Assembly: GCA_039619475.1 (NCBI GenBank)
Contig: CM077115.1
Coordinates: 513,628,815 to 513,692,814 of the forward strand
Reading direction: 5' to 3'
From: Icerya purchasi
Lineage: Eukaryota > Arthropoda > Insecta > Hemiptera > Monophlebidae
Length of the DNA: 64,000 nucleotides
The position numbers and the translations under genes are program-made. A model generated the notes under the pieces. That model saw nothing but the letters and a program-made list of their open reading frames with translations, had not been told where the DNA came from and searched no databases. Positions 48,101 to 52,484 of this stretch are shown piece after piece (position 1 is the first letter of the stretch; each line of letters begins with the position of its first letter).

Positions 48101-48715
48101 TGCGAGAAATATTAGTATATCTTCGGTTGCTACACAGAGGTAAGTATTAAATTTAACACGTAAGAATCACATTTACACGGCAGAAAGAGAACAAAACTGC
48201 TAGTTAGTCTAAGAAGATTTTCAAAATGTTCGTCTTCAGCGAACGGGGCCACTCGATCAACCGGCGAGTTCGCCAAGCGCCCAATTCACACTCTACGGTG
48301 AATTGACCACGGCCGGACAAACCGTCCGCAAGCAATCTCTGTACTTGTTCATATGCACTTGGTTTTCTTAATTTAAGGTATGTAGAAAACGTTTTCTATT
48401 TTTAGCTTAAAAAAGGTTTCTTTTTACATGTTTTTTTTTTTTTTTTTTTAAAAAAGGCATATACGGGCAACAGAAGGCTTATTCACATCGATAATAACGT
48501 TAGGAGAAGGATGGCATAATTATCATCATTCGTTCCCTTGGGATTATAAAGCCGGAGAAGTGGGTCCGTACAAATTTAATGTAAGCACAACTTTCATCTA
48601 CCTGTGCTCGAAACTCGGTTGGGCTTACGACCTAAAAGAGGCTTCGCCGACCATCATTCAATCAATCAGCAAACGATACGGAGACGAATCGTACGATTTT
48701 TCTTCATCAAAGTGA
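5966..48715 (+). CDS. Acyl-CoA delta-9-type fatty-acid desaturase, five coding exons, complete
   Basis: Joined exons 5966-6167, 24052-24182, 36136-36341, 43872-44054 and 48457-48715 give 326 codons with matching phases and GT/AG at every junction. The family is an ER-membrane di-iron enzyme that puts a cis double bond into fatty acyl-CoA, using cytochrome b5. Histidine boxes: HRLWSH (H84-H89), HRIHHK (H121-H125), NSISH (N228, H232) and GEGWHNYHH (H261-H265). Hydrophobic segments lie near residues 35-57, 62-81 and 183-205. The start is the first ATG after an upstream in-frame stop. Odd points: it is somewhat short, and the usual Asp before box 2 (WVRDHR in typical insect desaturases) is Tyr here (WVRYHR), which suggests a divergent paralogue. 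Function is firm at family level; substrate and regiospecificity cannot be read from sequence. Confidence 0.95.
6168..7590. other. Start of desaturase intron 1, nothing recognised
   Basis: AT-rich, without conserved coding signal. Short open frames here are composition noise. The next 280 bases (to about 7870) are also unassigned. Confidence 0.5.
7870..8130 (-). pseudogene. Short jockey-like RT fragment
   Basis: The minus-strand frame contains NGIPQGFVVRVLLRLM (RT motif B, PQG box) followed about 25 residues on by IALFTADPLI, a damaged version of the FADD catalytic box. Only about 260 bases of RT palm survive, and both ends are lost. Confidence 0.6.
8190..8490 (+). mobile_element. 5'-truncated 3' end of an I-type non-LTR element (copy A)
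   Basis: ICHPNRILFECP is the Cys-His motif after the RNase H domain, also seen in copy C (14100-16490, CDANHVLFECP). The tail ends in TTGGGTAAGTGTTAACACC followed by an A-run (about 8477-8488), matching the ends of the other two copies. Confidence 0.7.
8491..9879. other. Intron 1 spacer, nothing recognised
   Basis: AT-rich sequence with many A-runs (8741-8752, 9667-9679). The open frames at 8637-8879 and 9633-9872 are low-complexity and resemble no protein I know. Confidence 0.5.
9880..10300 (-). pseudogene. Remnant of a transposase-like protein of unknown superfamily
   Basis: Two minus-strand frames recall the C-terminal part of a transposase-like family common in insects. One is IYEELSNGDLLTRCSHKIQT (about 10180-10240); the other is FNEGYLAILNTMQLLHLNIG followed by QQCKMFNGS (about 9990-10090). 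The expected TQNSNES-like motif after the Cys is destroyed by a frameshift. The superfamily is uncertain; I recognise the pattern but cannot name it safely. Confidence 0.4.
10440..12480 (-). pseudogene. I-type non-LTR element, 5'-truncated (copy B, RT-RNase H)
   Basis: Minus-strand pieces match copy C in the same order. LSQGSCLSPTLFNICF followed by SSLFFTDDIFIFSS is RT motifs B and C, with FTDD instead of the usual YADD (12180-12300). NNGPIPLISSFRYLD is RT thumb (11868-12143). FTGGSKGPNGVGAAFS is RNase H motif 1 (about 11310-11350), where the usual DGS Asp has become Gly. A C-terminal Cys-His region lies at 10700-10760. The 3' end is TGGGCTAATGTCCATGTTG followed by an A-run, read at about 10490-10460. 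The many frameshifts make it non-functional. Confidence 0.75.
12640..13720 (-). pseudogene. Mariner-family (DD34D) transposase remnant
   Basis: From 5' to 3' on the minus strand: a helix-turn-helix region with SKTNDNIEKID near 13540; ESIRQILHNNFN near 13450; YDPETKHQSMHWKTPTS near 13220-13270 preceded by YDES (first catalytic Asp); and an open block 12716-13042 with QDNAPTHSAL (second Asp) and VPCDFSLSSKVKSALK (third Asp), ending in QWKILVEHYRDRGEVYIEGD. Tc1/mariner transposases cut and paste DNA at TA. A likely end starts at about 12643 (AGGTGTGGCTATTAAACAAC). I could not find the partner terminal repeat, which would lie beyond 13720. Confidence 0.8.
14100..16490 (+). pseudogene. I-type non-LTR element, 5'-truncated (copy C, RT-RNase H)
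   Basis: The best-preserved copy of this family, in four frames. RT finger: KKPNSFRPISLAFCLRKLFE then FIDATSAFDDVHLPSL (motif A) at 14140-14440. A damaged PQG region lies at 14540-14600 and YADDILIYSS at 14653-14690. A long open block at 14651-15817 carries the RT thumb (IQNSCLRLSIGVLNSSPIP) and RNase H motif 1 (IYTDGSKSDAGVGAAF). RNase H and the Cys-His tail (CDANHVLFECPFISSE) follow in 15851-16372. The 3' end is TGGGTAAGTTCCACTGTTG plus an A-run at 16471-16489. The RNase H domain places it in the I/R1 group. Confidence 0.85.
16500..17215 (+). pseudogene. R4/Dong-like non-LTR reverse transcriptase fragment
   Basis: The frame at 16985-17215 reads WYKKFTAIHKAFTHQINQII, then FLMEGKTLIKPKSQEMNANF and RPITCLQTLYKIITA, the RT finger pattern of R4/Dong-type elements (usual form YRPITCLPT.YK). 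Upstream, in broken frames, come TDHIHNF directly before WYKKF and a Lys/Arg-rich region with NRMFQNNEKKFY near 16710-16745. Motifs A-C of the RT are missing. Confidence 0.65.
17216..17762. other. Unassigned AT-rich stretch
   Basis: Simple AAT-rich sequence and no recognised feature. It may be the decayed continuation of the R4/Dong-like fragment. Confidence 0.4.
17763..17775. repeat. Target-site duplication, left copy
   Basis: GAACAATATAGTT here and again at 20583-20595, exactly flanking the minus-strand jockey-like element. The T-run that follows at once is the element's poly(A) tail in reverse. Confidence 0.85.
17776..20582 (-). mobile_element. 5'-truncated jockey-type non-LTR element (RT, RNase H), flanked by 13-bp duplication
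   Basis: ORF2 remnant starting in the pre-RT linker (about 20580-20040, including the block SVKISEEYNAAFSIEE). It continues through the RT finger and palm at 20065-19553 (SYRPISLTPVPCKILKR, SIFFDLENAYDKAWR, NGVPQGSVLSTILF). The YADD region is broken near 19500. The RT thumb and RNase H follow at 19433-18309 (KFLGLTFDSKLSWTPH, FTDGSKIGNQYTGYAF, AELIAIF, IQSDSVSS). The C-terminus is at 18152-17817 (ITRLRIGHAKL, CQFCNSTPIAVKHLLYECP). The 3' end is a TAATAA-type repeat plus poly(A). Only about three disablements are visible, so insertion is moderately recent. The duplication shows that 5' truncation happened on insertion. Confidence 0.88.
20583..20595. repeat. Target-site duplication, right copy
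   Basis: Second GAACAATATAGTT, at the 5'-truncated end of the element. Confidence 0.85.
20596..21429. other. Unassigned; perhaps 3' UTR of the following RT fragment
   Basis: No coding signal. A T/C-rich tract lies at 20826-20920. On the minus strand this lies 3' of the RT fragment at 21430-22400, so it may be that element's long 3' UTR. Confidence 0.35.
21430..22400 (-). pseudogene. CR1/jockey-type RT fragment, same family as the RT at 31480-32668
   Basis: Minus-strand blocks are closely similar to the C-terminal half of the 30755-32668 ORF. Examples: SVVQEYGVPQGSILGPLLFL and ILSYADDTVLLVSSRYPD (22406-22062); YFGVYFDCKLIWGTHLSRLS and LRKLNYLFYYLEQFF (22029-21823); GGITRSTNKEKP (21766-21563); then SQARYMGAKKLYNSLPESLK down to about 21470. 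It is 5'-truncated at motif B, where an AAT-repeat (22379-22398) marks the junction. Several frameshifts make it dead. Confidence 0.8.
22401..23054. other. Unassigned intron 1 sequence
   Basis: AT-rich, with no recognised coding or repeat structure. Confidence 0.4.
23055..23578. mobile_element. Palindromic mariner-type element: two inverted copies of a 5' end
   Basis: About 240-260 bases of the left part, from GGTGATTTTTTACGAG onward, recur inverted on the right, ending at AAAAATCACCC. The loop is only about 20 bases (23318-23337). The left arm encodes MERLTNEQRLQIIEIYYQKP then STIRAVITKFRTKFG, the N-terminal helix-turn-helix of a mariner-type transposase, starting at 23166. The right arm carries the same segment reversed. 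No catalytic domain exists, so it is non-autonomous. The left arm has about 26 extra bases near 23259-23284. A TA follows the right end at 23579. Confidence 0.85.
24052..24182 (+). CDS. Desaturase coding exon 2 (histidine box 1)
   Basis: Acceptor TGCGCAG at 24051, donor GTAATC at 24183. Encodes FVLGMWGMLGITAGAHRLWS followed by HHSYKAK, with the first metal-binding HRLWSH box. Starts in phase 1 and ends in phase 0. Confidence 0.93.
24420..25720 (-). pseudogene. Dead hAT-type transposase with TTF-type zinc finger start
   Basis: At 25696-25493 the minus strand reads TKPFNSRPFEERKNIIERGR, then LLHTVYKDKIRTYSRTFQES and TLWLTGCP. This is the TTF/ZMYM-like zinc-finger start of insect hAT proteins with a C-terminal dimerisation domain. 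At 24770-24530 the other end appears: SIISASVERSFSALKRIK, the signature of that dimerisation domain. Between them only scattered similarity remains. The copy spans the expected order of a hAT gene but is full of stops. Confidence 0.7.
25721..27059. other. Unassigned intron 2 sequence
   Basis: No gene recognised. A 16-base string AATCACCCTATATTTT at 26715-26730 is identical to the right border of the mariner palindrome (23571-23586), so a mariner end may survive here alone. Confidence 0.35.
27060..28300. repeat. GC-rich tandem repeat block (about 355-bp units, with diverged shorter units)
   Basis: Two units offset by about 353-358 bases share long near-identical segments. GAACCGATTATTAATTAACA lies at about 27385 and 27743; GGTCGCCGTCGCGAAAGCGC at 27612 and 27965. 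Upstream (27060-27360) are more diverged units, with CCCCAATT(C/A)(A/G)TGTCCAGGTG about 165 bases apart. The minus-strand open frames across this block are by-products of the repeat. The composition is strikingly GC-rich for this locus. Confidence 0.8.
28161..28298. repeat. 53-bp tandem repeat, three units, nested in the larger block
   Basis: CGAAAGCGC starts at 28161, 28214 and 28267, exactly 53 bases apart. Each is followed by a variant of CCCGATCCCGCGCATATAT. The core also occurs once in each 355-bp unit, so the short array probably grew out of the larger one. Confidence 0.8.
28301..30754. other. T/C-rich low-complexity region with a dispersed direct repeat
   Basis: No convincing gene. 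A segment near 28707-28778 recurs diverged at 30142-30206 (core ACAC(C/T)CATCTGC, then CGTTAG(T/A)TC). A C-run of about 16 lies at 28914-28930, and long T-runs at 29263-29276 and 30231-30250. TTCTTTTTTAG just before 30731 would fit a splice acceptor ahead of the ORF at 30755. Confidence 0.4.
30755..32668 (+). CDS. 637-codon chimeric ORF: Maelstrom/DnaQ-like domain joined to non-LTR reverse transcriptase
   Basis: A single open frame from ATG 30755. Residues 1-60 are Ser/Asp-rich. Residues about 65-240 resemble an RNase H-fold DnaQ/Maelstrom-type domain: EYFVDISVHIDCDYGF, VTELAMIDMSGGK (E86), then ITCKHHNENDSFHCAVKNVM (C211, H214, C222). This gives an E-C-H-C pattern like the Maelstrom zinc site. 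From about residue 243 (LINNLILEYLNKQDYFSENQ) it is a CR1/jockey-type RT lacking its first finger motif: YLDLCKAFDTVEH (D298), EYGVPQGSILGPILFLIYIN, YADD (385-388), and the thumb KYLGVYLDCKLLWNRH. No endonuclease precedes it. It lies in desaturase intron 2, same strand. The RT call is firm; the N-terminal assignment is inference and could be another DEDDh-like family. I infer a 5'-truncated element inserted in frame. Confidence 0.8.
   Translation: MNNNTDSIDIKADKFIQNSFSSDSDSHTSSSPPTPQNDDGYTSEQSTSLVRKIVGPVLLSEQVDIAEYFVDISVHIDCDYGFRVTELAMIDMSGGKCLHTLYKPSRAWHASKMPHLQCSSVSYYLKNPSLFPCREEIFIARDIFTILSQKPRARVYVLTVYAKLTLMELNEKSELLRDLDHEIVNMDQVFRLSSIENLHGEYFGISNLITCKHHNENDSFHCAVKNVMVMKAWYDHVIRPLKLINNLILEYLNKQDYFSENQYGFLQNKCTDDALFNHITTISEKLEYGCSVAAVYLDLCKAFDTVEHNILLKKLHACGFRGFMYSWFHSYLTNRKIVTKINKTLSDSLIQEYGVPQGSILGPILFLIYINDLCNLNISGKIYTYADDTALIASSRFVNLLRCQIQNDVSRVRNWMYNNKLQLNVKKTKYLIYSNLPQHRWDQIKIEWEDNIFIDRVYDVKYLGVYLDCKLLWNRHLHYLSAKLRKLNYLFYYLKQHFSKKQLRTIYLALYQSALAYGIIHWGGAAKYHLTPIISLQKSLSKTISSGVHSITNSSLVNVEDLYITNLLLYVLKNKEKFNIQFKTGITRASQQEKAELPFYIKFHSRTQARYIGAKLFNTIPETLKNKLKNYKYKRKI
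32669..34163 (+). other. Probable long 3' UTR of the RT element, ending in poly(A)
   Basis: Non-coding AT-rich sequence after the ORF stop, closed by an A-run at 34141-34163, which may be the element's 3' tail. A 10-base inverted repeat (ACCTGGACTA 33995-34004, TAGTCCAGGT 34049-34058) forms a hairpin with a 44-base loop. Confidence 0.4.
34164..34984. other. Unassigned intron 2 sequence
   Basis: AT-rich, with no recognised gene or repeat. Confidence 0.4.
34985..35720 (-). pseudogene. RTE/LINE-type reverse transcriptase C-terminal fragment
   Basis: The minus strand at 35700-35420 reads YIL..IVDDTI (damaged YADD), LEILRQRMENKCREYELSIN, SKTDVVKV and VVGSCTYFGWMIANNGS (thumb). Further on, AYRRMLRIS (about 35265) and SRDRSWRLDQL (about 35070) are the conserved tail of this RT type. 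Frameshifts throughout. Same general family as 44600-45500. Confidence 0.65.
36136..36341 (+). CDS. Desaturase coding exon 3 (histidine box 2)
   Basis: Acceptor ATTTTTCAG at 36135, donor GTATGC at 36342. Encodes YPPWDWVRYHRIHHKCTDKD, then ADPHNSSRGLFYSQWGWLMM and VDMSDTLADKNFMFFTR. It carries the HRIHH box and the ADPHN(S)xRGxFxSxxGW signature typical of animal desaturases. Ends in phase 2. Confidence 0.94.
36342..37695. other. Start of desaturase intron 3, nothing recognised
   Basis: Very AT-rich, with no coding or repeat structure I can support. Confidence 0.45.
37719..37760 (-). ncRNA. Hammerhead-ribozyme-like motif (possible Penelope-like element remnant)
   Basis: On the minus strand: CTGATGA (37756-37750), a helix GAATAG (37748-37743) / CTATTC (37733-37728) with a 9-base loop, then GAAAC (37727-37723). 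This is the order of the hammerhead core CUGANGA, stem II, GAAA. One extra U sits between CTGATGA and the helix. Stem I and the cleavage-site pairing are not evident, so activity is doubtful. Hammerhead motifs are known from the terminal repeats of Penelope-like elements. No Penelope RT was found nearby. Confidence 0.35.
37761..37915. repeat. Perfect 47-bp inverted repeat with 61-bp spacer
   Basis: Arms 37761-37807 and 37869-37915 are exact reverse complements over 47 bases (left arm begins AGACACACAATGAATC). It lies next to the hammerhead-like motif and ends 57 bases before the Tc1 snap-back element. Perfect arms point to recent formation. Confidence 0.85.
37973..39553. mobile_element. Tc1-type 'snap-back' element with 431-bp inverted arms and TA duplication
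   Basis: Left arm 37973-38403 and right arm 39123-39553 are near-identical reverse complements. Each contains the terminal repeat (TTGGCCAAAAGTATTAGGCA), the 5' UTR and the first 50 codons of the transposase. TA lies on both sides (37971-37972, 39554-39555). The right arm replaces the normal 3' end of the gene and element. The right arm's own reverse-strand start codon opens a short frame at 39304-39095, which is only the inverted copy. Confidence 0.92.
38255..39144 (+). CDS. Truncated Tc1-type transposase with an apparent intron
   Basis: Exon 38255-38731 plus exon 38845-39144 gives 258 residues. MPKSSELDVEKQVKIQTLHK begins a paired helix-turn-helix DNA-binding region; RTGRKRKT and SARTIRRRLGQAGLRG are typical of Tc1. 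Catalytic Asp 154 (WSDESNF) and Asp 248 (QQDNAP) are present. The third catalytic residue is lost because the protein runs into the inverted arm after NAPC. Between codons for NFE and LFGTPG lies a 113-base segment starting GTTAGT and ending TTTTTGCAG, phase 0. Removing it restores the family's contiguous SDESNFELFG. The enzyme should be inactive. Confidence 0.85.
39556..40198. other. Unassigned intron 3 sequence with one strong hairpin
   Basis: AT-rich. At 39947-39978 GGGAGGTCAT pairs with ATGACCTCCC around a 12-base loop. Nothing else recognised. Confidence 0.45.
40199..40363 (+). repeat. 5' LTR of the gypsy-type element (end approximate)
   Basis: Starts TGTTAG. The 3' end is set just before TTGGTGTTCAG, a possible primer-binding site. 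The border is uncertain by tens of bases. Confidence 0.55.
40501..41400 (+). pseudogene. Gypsy-type gag remnant
   Basis: From a likely ATG at 40498 (MPSDNQTSSSNKET) through the capsid-like region to the zinc-knuckle remnant. At least three frame changes and several stops, including one about 30 codons after the start. Confidence 0.6.
41401..43617 (+). pseudogene. Gypsy-type pol remnant (RT, RNase H, integrase)
   Basis: RT DD box (VHDDII) at 41501-41527, connection and RNase H open from 41756 to 42157, integrase pieces from 42570 to 43100. The final open block at 43339-43617 ends in SPEIRRSNRLRR, which resembles the C-terminal tail of gypsy polyproteins. Protease and the front half of the RT are largely missing. 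Confidence 0.75.
43681..43786 (+). repeat. 3' LTR of the gypsy-type element, shortened
   Basis: Same start as the 5' LTR. It is preceded by a purine-rich GTGGGGATA that could be the polypurine tract, and ends in an AT microsatellite. Confidence 0.55.
43872..44054 (+). CDS. Desaturase coding exon 4
   Basis: Acceptor TATTTTCAG at 43871, donor GTAAAT at 44055. Encodes NYSYFSMIFGFGIPIIGPMV (membrane segments) and INSISHTFGYKPYKK. The latter corresponds to NSAAHLWG.KPYDK of typical insect desaturases and supplies an Asn and a His metal ligand. Phase 2 at both ends. Reading through the donor would give a stop at once (AAG TAA). Confidence 0.92.
44151..44572. mobile_element. Short terminal-inverted-repeat element (MITE-like) with 9-bp duplication
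   Basis: CTGTTGCTC at 44142-44150 and 44573-44581 flanks a 422-bp segment. Its ends are inverted relative to each other: left CCGTGTCCATGGG, right TCTGGACACGGGC; inner parts are G-rich left and a C21 run right (44530-44550), both adjoining GGTTAAC/GTTAACC. No coding capacity. A 9-base duplication suits Mutator-like or related elements; the superfamily is not settled. Confidence 0.7.
44600..45500 (-). pseudogene. RTE/LINE-type reverse transcriptase fragment
   Basis: The minus strand reads RQGCIPSPMLLNIHSKQIFE (motif B region), then VSNIRFADDTGPLIVSSREG (catalytic FADD) at about 45425-45260. Further on comes FRGHDINTDSKLRLMIGRYI and RKIESFELWFHRPTLRIRCR at 45024-44833, the conserved RT tail of this clade. 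Interrupted by frameshifts. Confidence 0.75.
45501..48456. other. Rest of desaturase intron 4, nothing coding
   Basis: AT-rich. A roughly 30-base segment, GCTGCTGTCGTGTTT followed by AAGTTTCTTTCTG, occurs twice about 100 bases apart (46266 and 46366). A more GC-rich patch lies at 48240-48345. No element recognised. Confidence 0.5.
48457..48715 (+). CDS. Desaturase coding exon 5 (histidine box 3, C-terminus)
   Basis: Acceptor AAAAAAG at 48456 after a T-run. Encodes TSIITLGEGWHNYHHSFPWD, then YKAGEVGPYKFNVSTTFIY and KLGWAYDLKEASP, ending SSSK and TGA at 48713-48715. GEGWHNYHH and WDYKAGE are hallmarks of the family. Confidence 0.95.
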
Positions 48716-49925
48716 CAACAGCAATTACTTACGACAAAATTTTTACACATTTTTCGTGCAGTGCTACTTTCATAATGTAAATAGATTTGCGAATGTATAC
48801 AACTAAATGCGATAAAACTGTAACAACCGGGAAATTATTTAAATTTTTGAAATTTTTCGTGATAAAATTATAATTTTGATCGAGCCTTAATTGAATAAAG
48901 CTCGCTGAATTGATTTATTTCATTGGTAAATTTATTTTTAATAGAACAGCTTACGTAACCTATTATCGAAATATTATCGATATATTATCGATACTTCATT
49001 ATTCATAAATATTTCTTAATCGTATTCTGAAGTTTTCTTTAATGGTCATTTGATGTAATCTACTAATTTTATTTTTATCATTATCGCAAAAATTCTCCCT
49101 TCTTGATTTTCTGTCCTTAGTAATGTGCCAACGTTGTTTTACCAGCTATAGTGGGAACGAATTTAAATACTTTCTTCTCTTCTGGGACACACATTTACAA
49201 ACGAGTCCGAAAGACGACAATAATCGTCAACGATGTTTTGATCCGTTTTATTCTACTTCTTCAGTAATTATCGTGTTTTAAGTAGCGCGTACTTATTTAG
49301 TTTTATTCTATCTTGACTTTAAAACGCGGTTGAAACATTTTATGAAAATATGCTCAGATTTAATTAACAGGCGTCATTTATTCATTCTACCGTACACTTC
49401 AAAAGATTCCAATAACTTATCCATTTTTATTTAATATGCTACATGTTCTGTGATTATTTTAAACTGAACCGGAAGTTTTTGTGAAATATGGAAGCACCTG
49501 AATTATTTTAACAATATTTTGATAATACATGTCCGTACCGTAAATTTAAAGGATTTTTATACGCCTTATTAACTACCCATAAAATTTTTTTAAATAGAAC
49601 GTTTAACACCGACATCAACGTTAGCTTGGAATATATTTTTATTTGTAAGTTCACAAAATTTCAAAAATGGCGTAGTTACTTTAAAAAATTTTAAGATCGT
49701 AATGATTATTAATGTTAATTACACATCGACACAAATCAATTATAAATAAAACAATATAAAGAGAAATAAATAATATTTATTAAGATAGAAAAACTAGTAT
49801 AATGCGTGCGCACAAACACATTGCATAATATATATATATATAAGATACGTATAATATATATCTGAAAGAATATATTTTTTATTTAGATCTCGTTTTAATA
49901 ATTTTTTCTATCAGTTCTACCGTTG
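48716..49925. other. Intergenic region between two converging genes (3' UTRs)
   Basis: Tail-to-tail arrangement. AATAAA at 48894-48899 is a likely polyadenylation signal for the desaturase. On the minus strand TTTATT near 49878 and 49776 reads as AATAAA for the Pep-like gene. No other feature. Confidence 0.5.
48894..48899 (+). terminator. Candidate polyadenylation signal of the desaturase
   Basis: AATAAA, 179 bases after the stop codon. Confidence 0.5.
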
Positions 49926-50069
49926 TTAACCTTCATTTGTTGAATGAAGTCTGTCAAAACGTTTTTTAACTATATCACCTTCATCGTCTGAGTACTTATA
50001 TCTTTCGTCGGCTGAAGTTTCACCGGCCTCTACTGTCATCATTTTATCTTCTTCCTGCACCTCTTCAAG
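49926..50069 (-). CDS. Pep-like gene, last coding exon
   Basis: LEEVQEEDKMMTVEAGETSA then DERYKYSDDEGDIVKKRFDR, ending STNEG and TAA at 49928-49926. Acceptor ATACAG. The acidic SDDEGD tail fits a nuclear protein. Confidence 0.75.
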   Translation of the reverse strand, partial: LEEVQEEDKMMTVEAGETSADERYKYSDDEGDIVKKRFDRLHSTNEG

Positions 50070-52450
50070 CTGTATAAACATACAAAAGTTATAAAAACAA
50101 ATAACAAATTATTGTTCATTGGTTTTTAATTGTGTACGCGAAAATTACATACATGTTATATACAGACACCGAATAATTTAATTAAATCTAAGACGCAGAC
50201 TAAAAGAAACATTTAATAATTAATTTCTGTTAATGGACCGTGTATGTGCGTTCGAAACGTTAAATTGCATGTTTAATAGTGAAGTAATTTCTTCCATAAA
50301 ATTTTTAATTTTACGCGAGAAATTTATTTCGTATGTTCCAAAATTAATTAAATAAACAATAACATAAAAAACCAACCTCGTTAGCTGTTTGCTTCGATTC
50401 TTCGTCGGTTTTATCGCTGGATTTCTGCTCTTCTTTATATCGATTGTAGCTTTTAATGTGAACACTTCTACGACAATGAGATCTCATTAGAGATCTTACG
50501 GATTTATTTTGTTGATATGGAACGCACGTACCGCAAAGATCACAGTAAGCTGTTTTAACTATTCGCATAAAGTTTATACCTAAAATCGATCATAGAAAAA
50601 TATTACACTTGTATTAAATTACTCGTGAAAGAGATATTGAAAACAATTTAAAAATTAGATAAAACTAACAGAATACATTTCATTAAAATTCAGTAATCAG
50701 TAATTACCGCTCGCATATATCTATATATAATATCATACTTGACATTTTGTAATTTTAATTATTTCATCAGTATTCAAGACGGTGAAATAATCATTTCAGA
50801 ATTGTCTGCGAAGAATTGTATTTTTGTTATTACATTAGAACGAACTTTCCGATGCGTAATATACAAATGGTACGTTTCGATTACTGAAAGAGCCAACGCG
50901 AACTGATGAAAGTACTAAAAATCGTAAAAATAACCTCAACGATTGTTGGTTCCCAATCACAACCGTATATAAAAAACACTAACTCAATCGATTTTAACCC
51001 GCAAGGGACAAATTAGAAAATCAAATCAAATGATTTGATTTGAATAGAACAGTTCTTCCAGTAGCGAAACGCGAACAATTGCGAAAAAAATGCCCTACAA
51101 AACTTGTAAATATATCAAGTAAAAACTGCTGTGCGAGAGTTCTAAAGATATGGTAATTAATGAGAAAATCGTCGAACTATAAAAATGCAATTTCATCGAA
51201 CAACTATTTTCACAGAATCATTTGAGAAGTACAGAGAACATACTACAAGAACGCCGAATCTTTAAAAAGGTACTCTACACCCTATCTCCTGGTACAAGAA
51301 ACAACACGAGAACGCGTAACTCTTAGTGCAAAAGATGTCGTTGCGAATGATCTTGAGAAATTTAGGCTATACCCTAAAAGTAAAAATTGAAAAAGTATTG
51401 CACTAAACAGAAAAAAAAAAATAGACAAAGACAATAAAAACTGTAAAAAACTTAAATTCTCAAAAAAAAAAAAACAAAAAAAAAACCAACAAAAAACGAA
51501 AGGCAATCTTTAACAAATACCAAACAAGTTTCCAATACCAAGAAAGTAACTTTACCATGTCAAATAATATTAGTCTAATCCCACAACTACAGTCAATGGT
51601 AACTAAACGTCGACTAGGAATCATAATTAAACATCACACGTAAAAATGTAAAATAATCGTAATCGTAAATTAAGTATATTTATTCGAAAATCTTTCAATT
51701 CACCCTTTAATCACGATAATATCCAAAAAACGGAATTAAATTTCAATAAATTATATTTCATAAACGAAACGTGATAAGCGATTATTCACACTAGTGTTCG
51801 ACCATAATTATTATTAAAAATTTAAGGAAATCATATATGAATTTGCGTATTTCCCAAAAAAATTTTCTACTCTTATACATATTCGTTCATTGTATATCTG
51901 AGAACATATACTATTGTATTTACTTACAATACAAAACAGTTCAGTACCATTATAATTGAATAAAAAATAAATTCAATAAAATAACAGTAAATCACATTTA
52001 AAAGCCCTCATTTATTGATATTAAATGACACCTTAAGATTTAGTACACTATAAAAAAAAACCAATATAATGATGATTATTAAGAAAAAAGTAAAACATTT
52101 TAATAAAAACAGATTTACTTACTGTAACGATTTCATTTTTCATTTTTTGTATTAATTTATTTAAATAAGAAAAAAAAAACTGTTTCCAATTTTTTTTACT
52201 GATAACACACTAAAGAATAGCTACTAAACAAAAAAGAAAAGAAAATCGGTTAATAAACAGAGGAGAAAGAGGTACTGAACTGTTTCGTCTTTGCCTACTT
52301 ATACATAGATAACAAGTAGTCGGTCGAAATGAACATAATTACAAAATAGAATTTTACTTATTAATATATGAAACATAAAATATAACGGCGTGTTTCGCAG
52401 AGCACAGCATAGATCCATGATCCCCGAAATATTCAGTTTATTTTACTTTG

Positions 52451-52484
<34 letters not shown>

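Noticed and set aside
51282..51506. Phe-rich minus-strand frame
   Set aside because: Translation of A-runs; low complexity.
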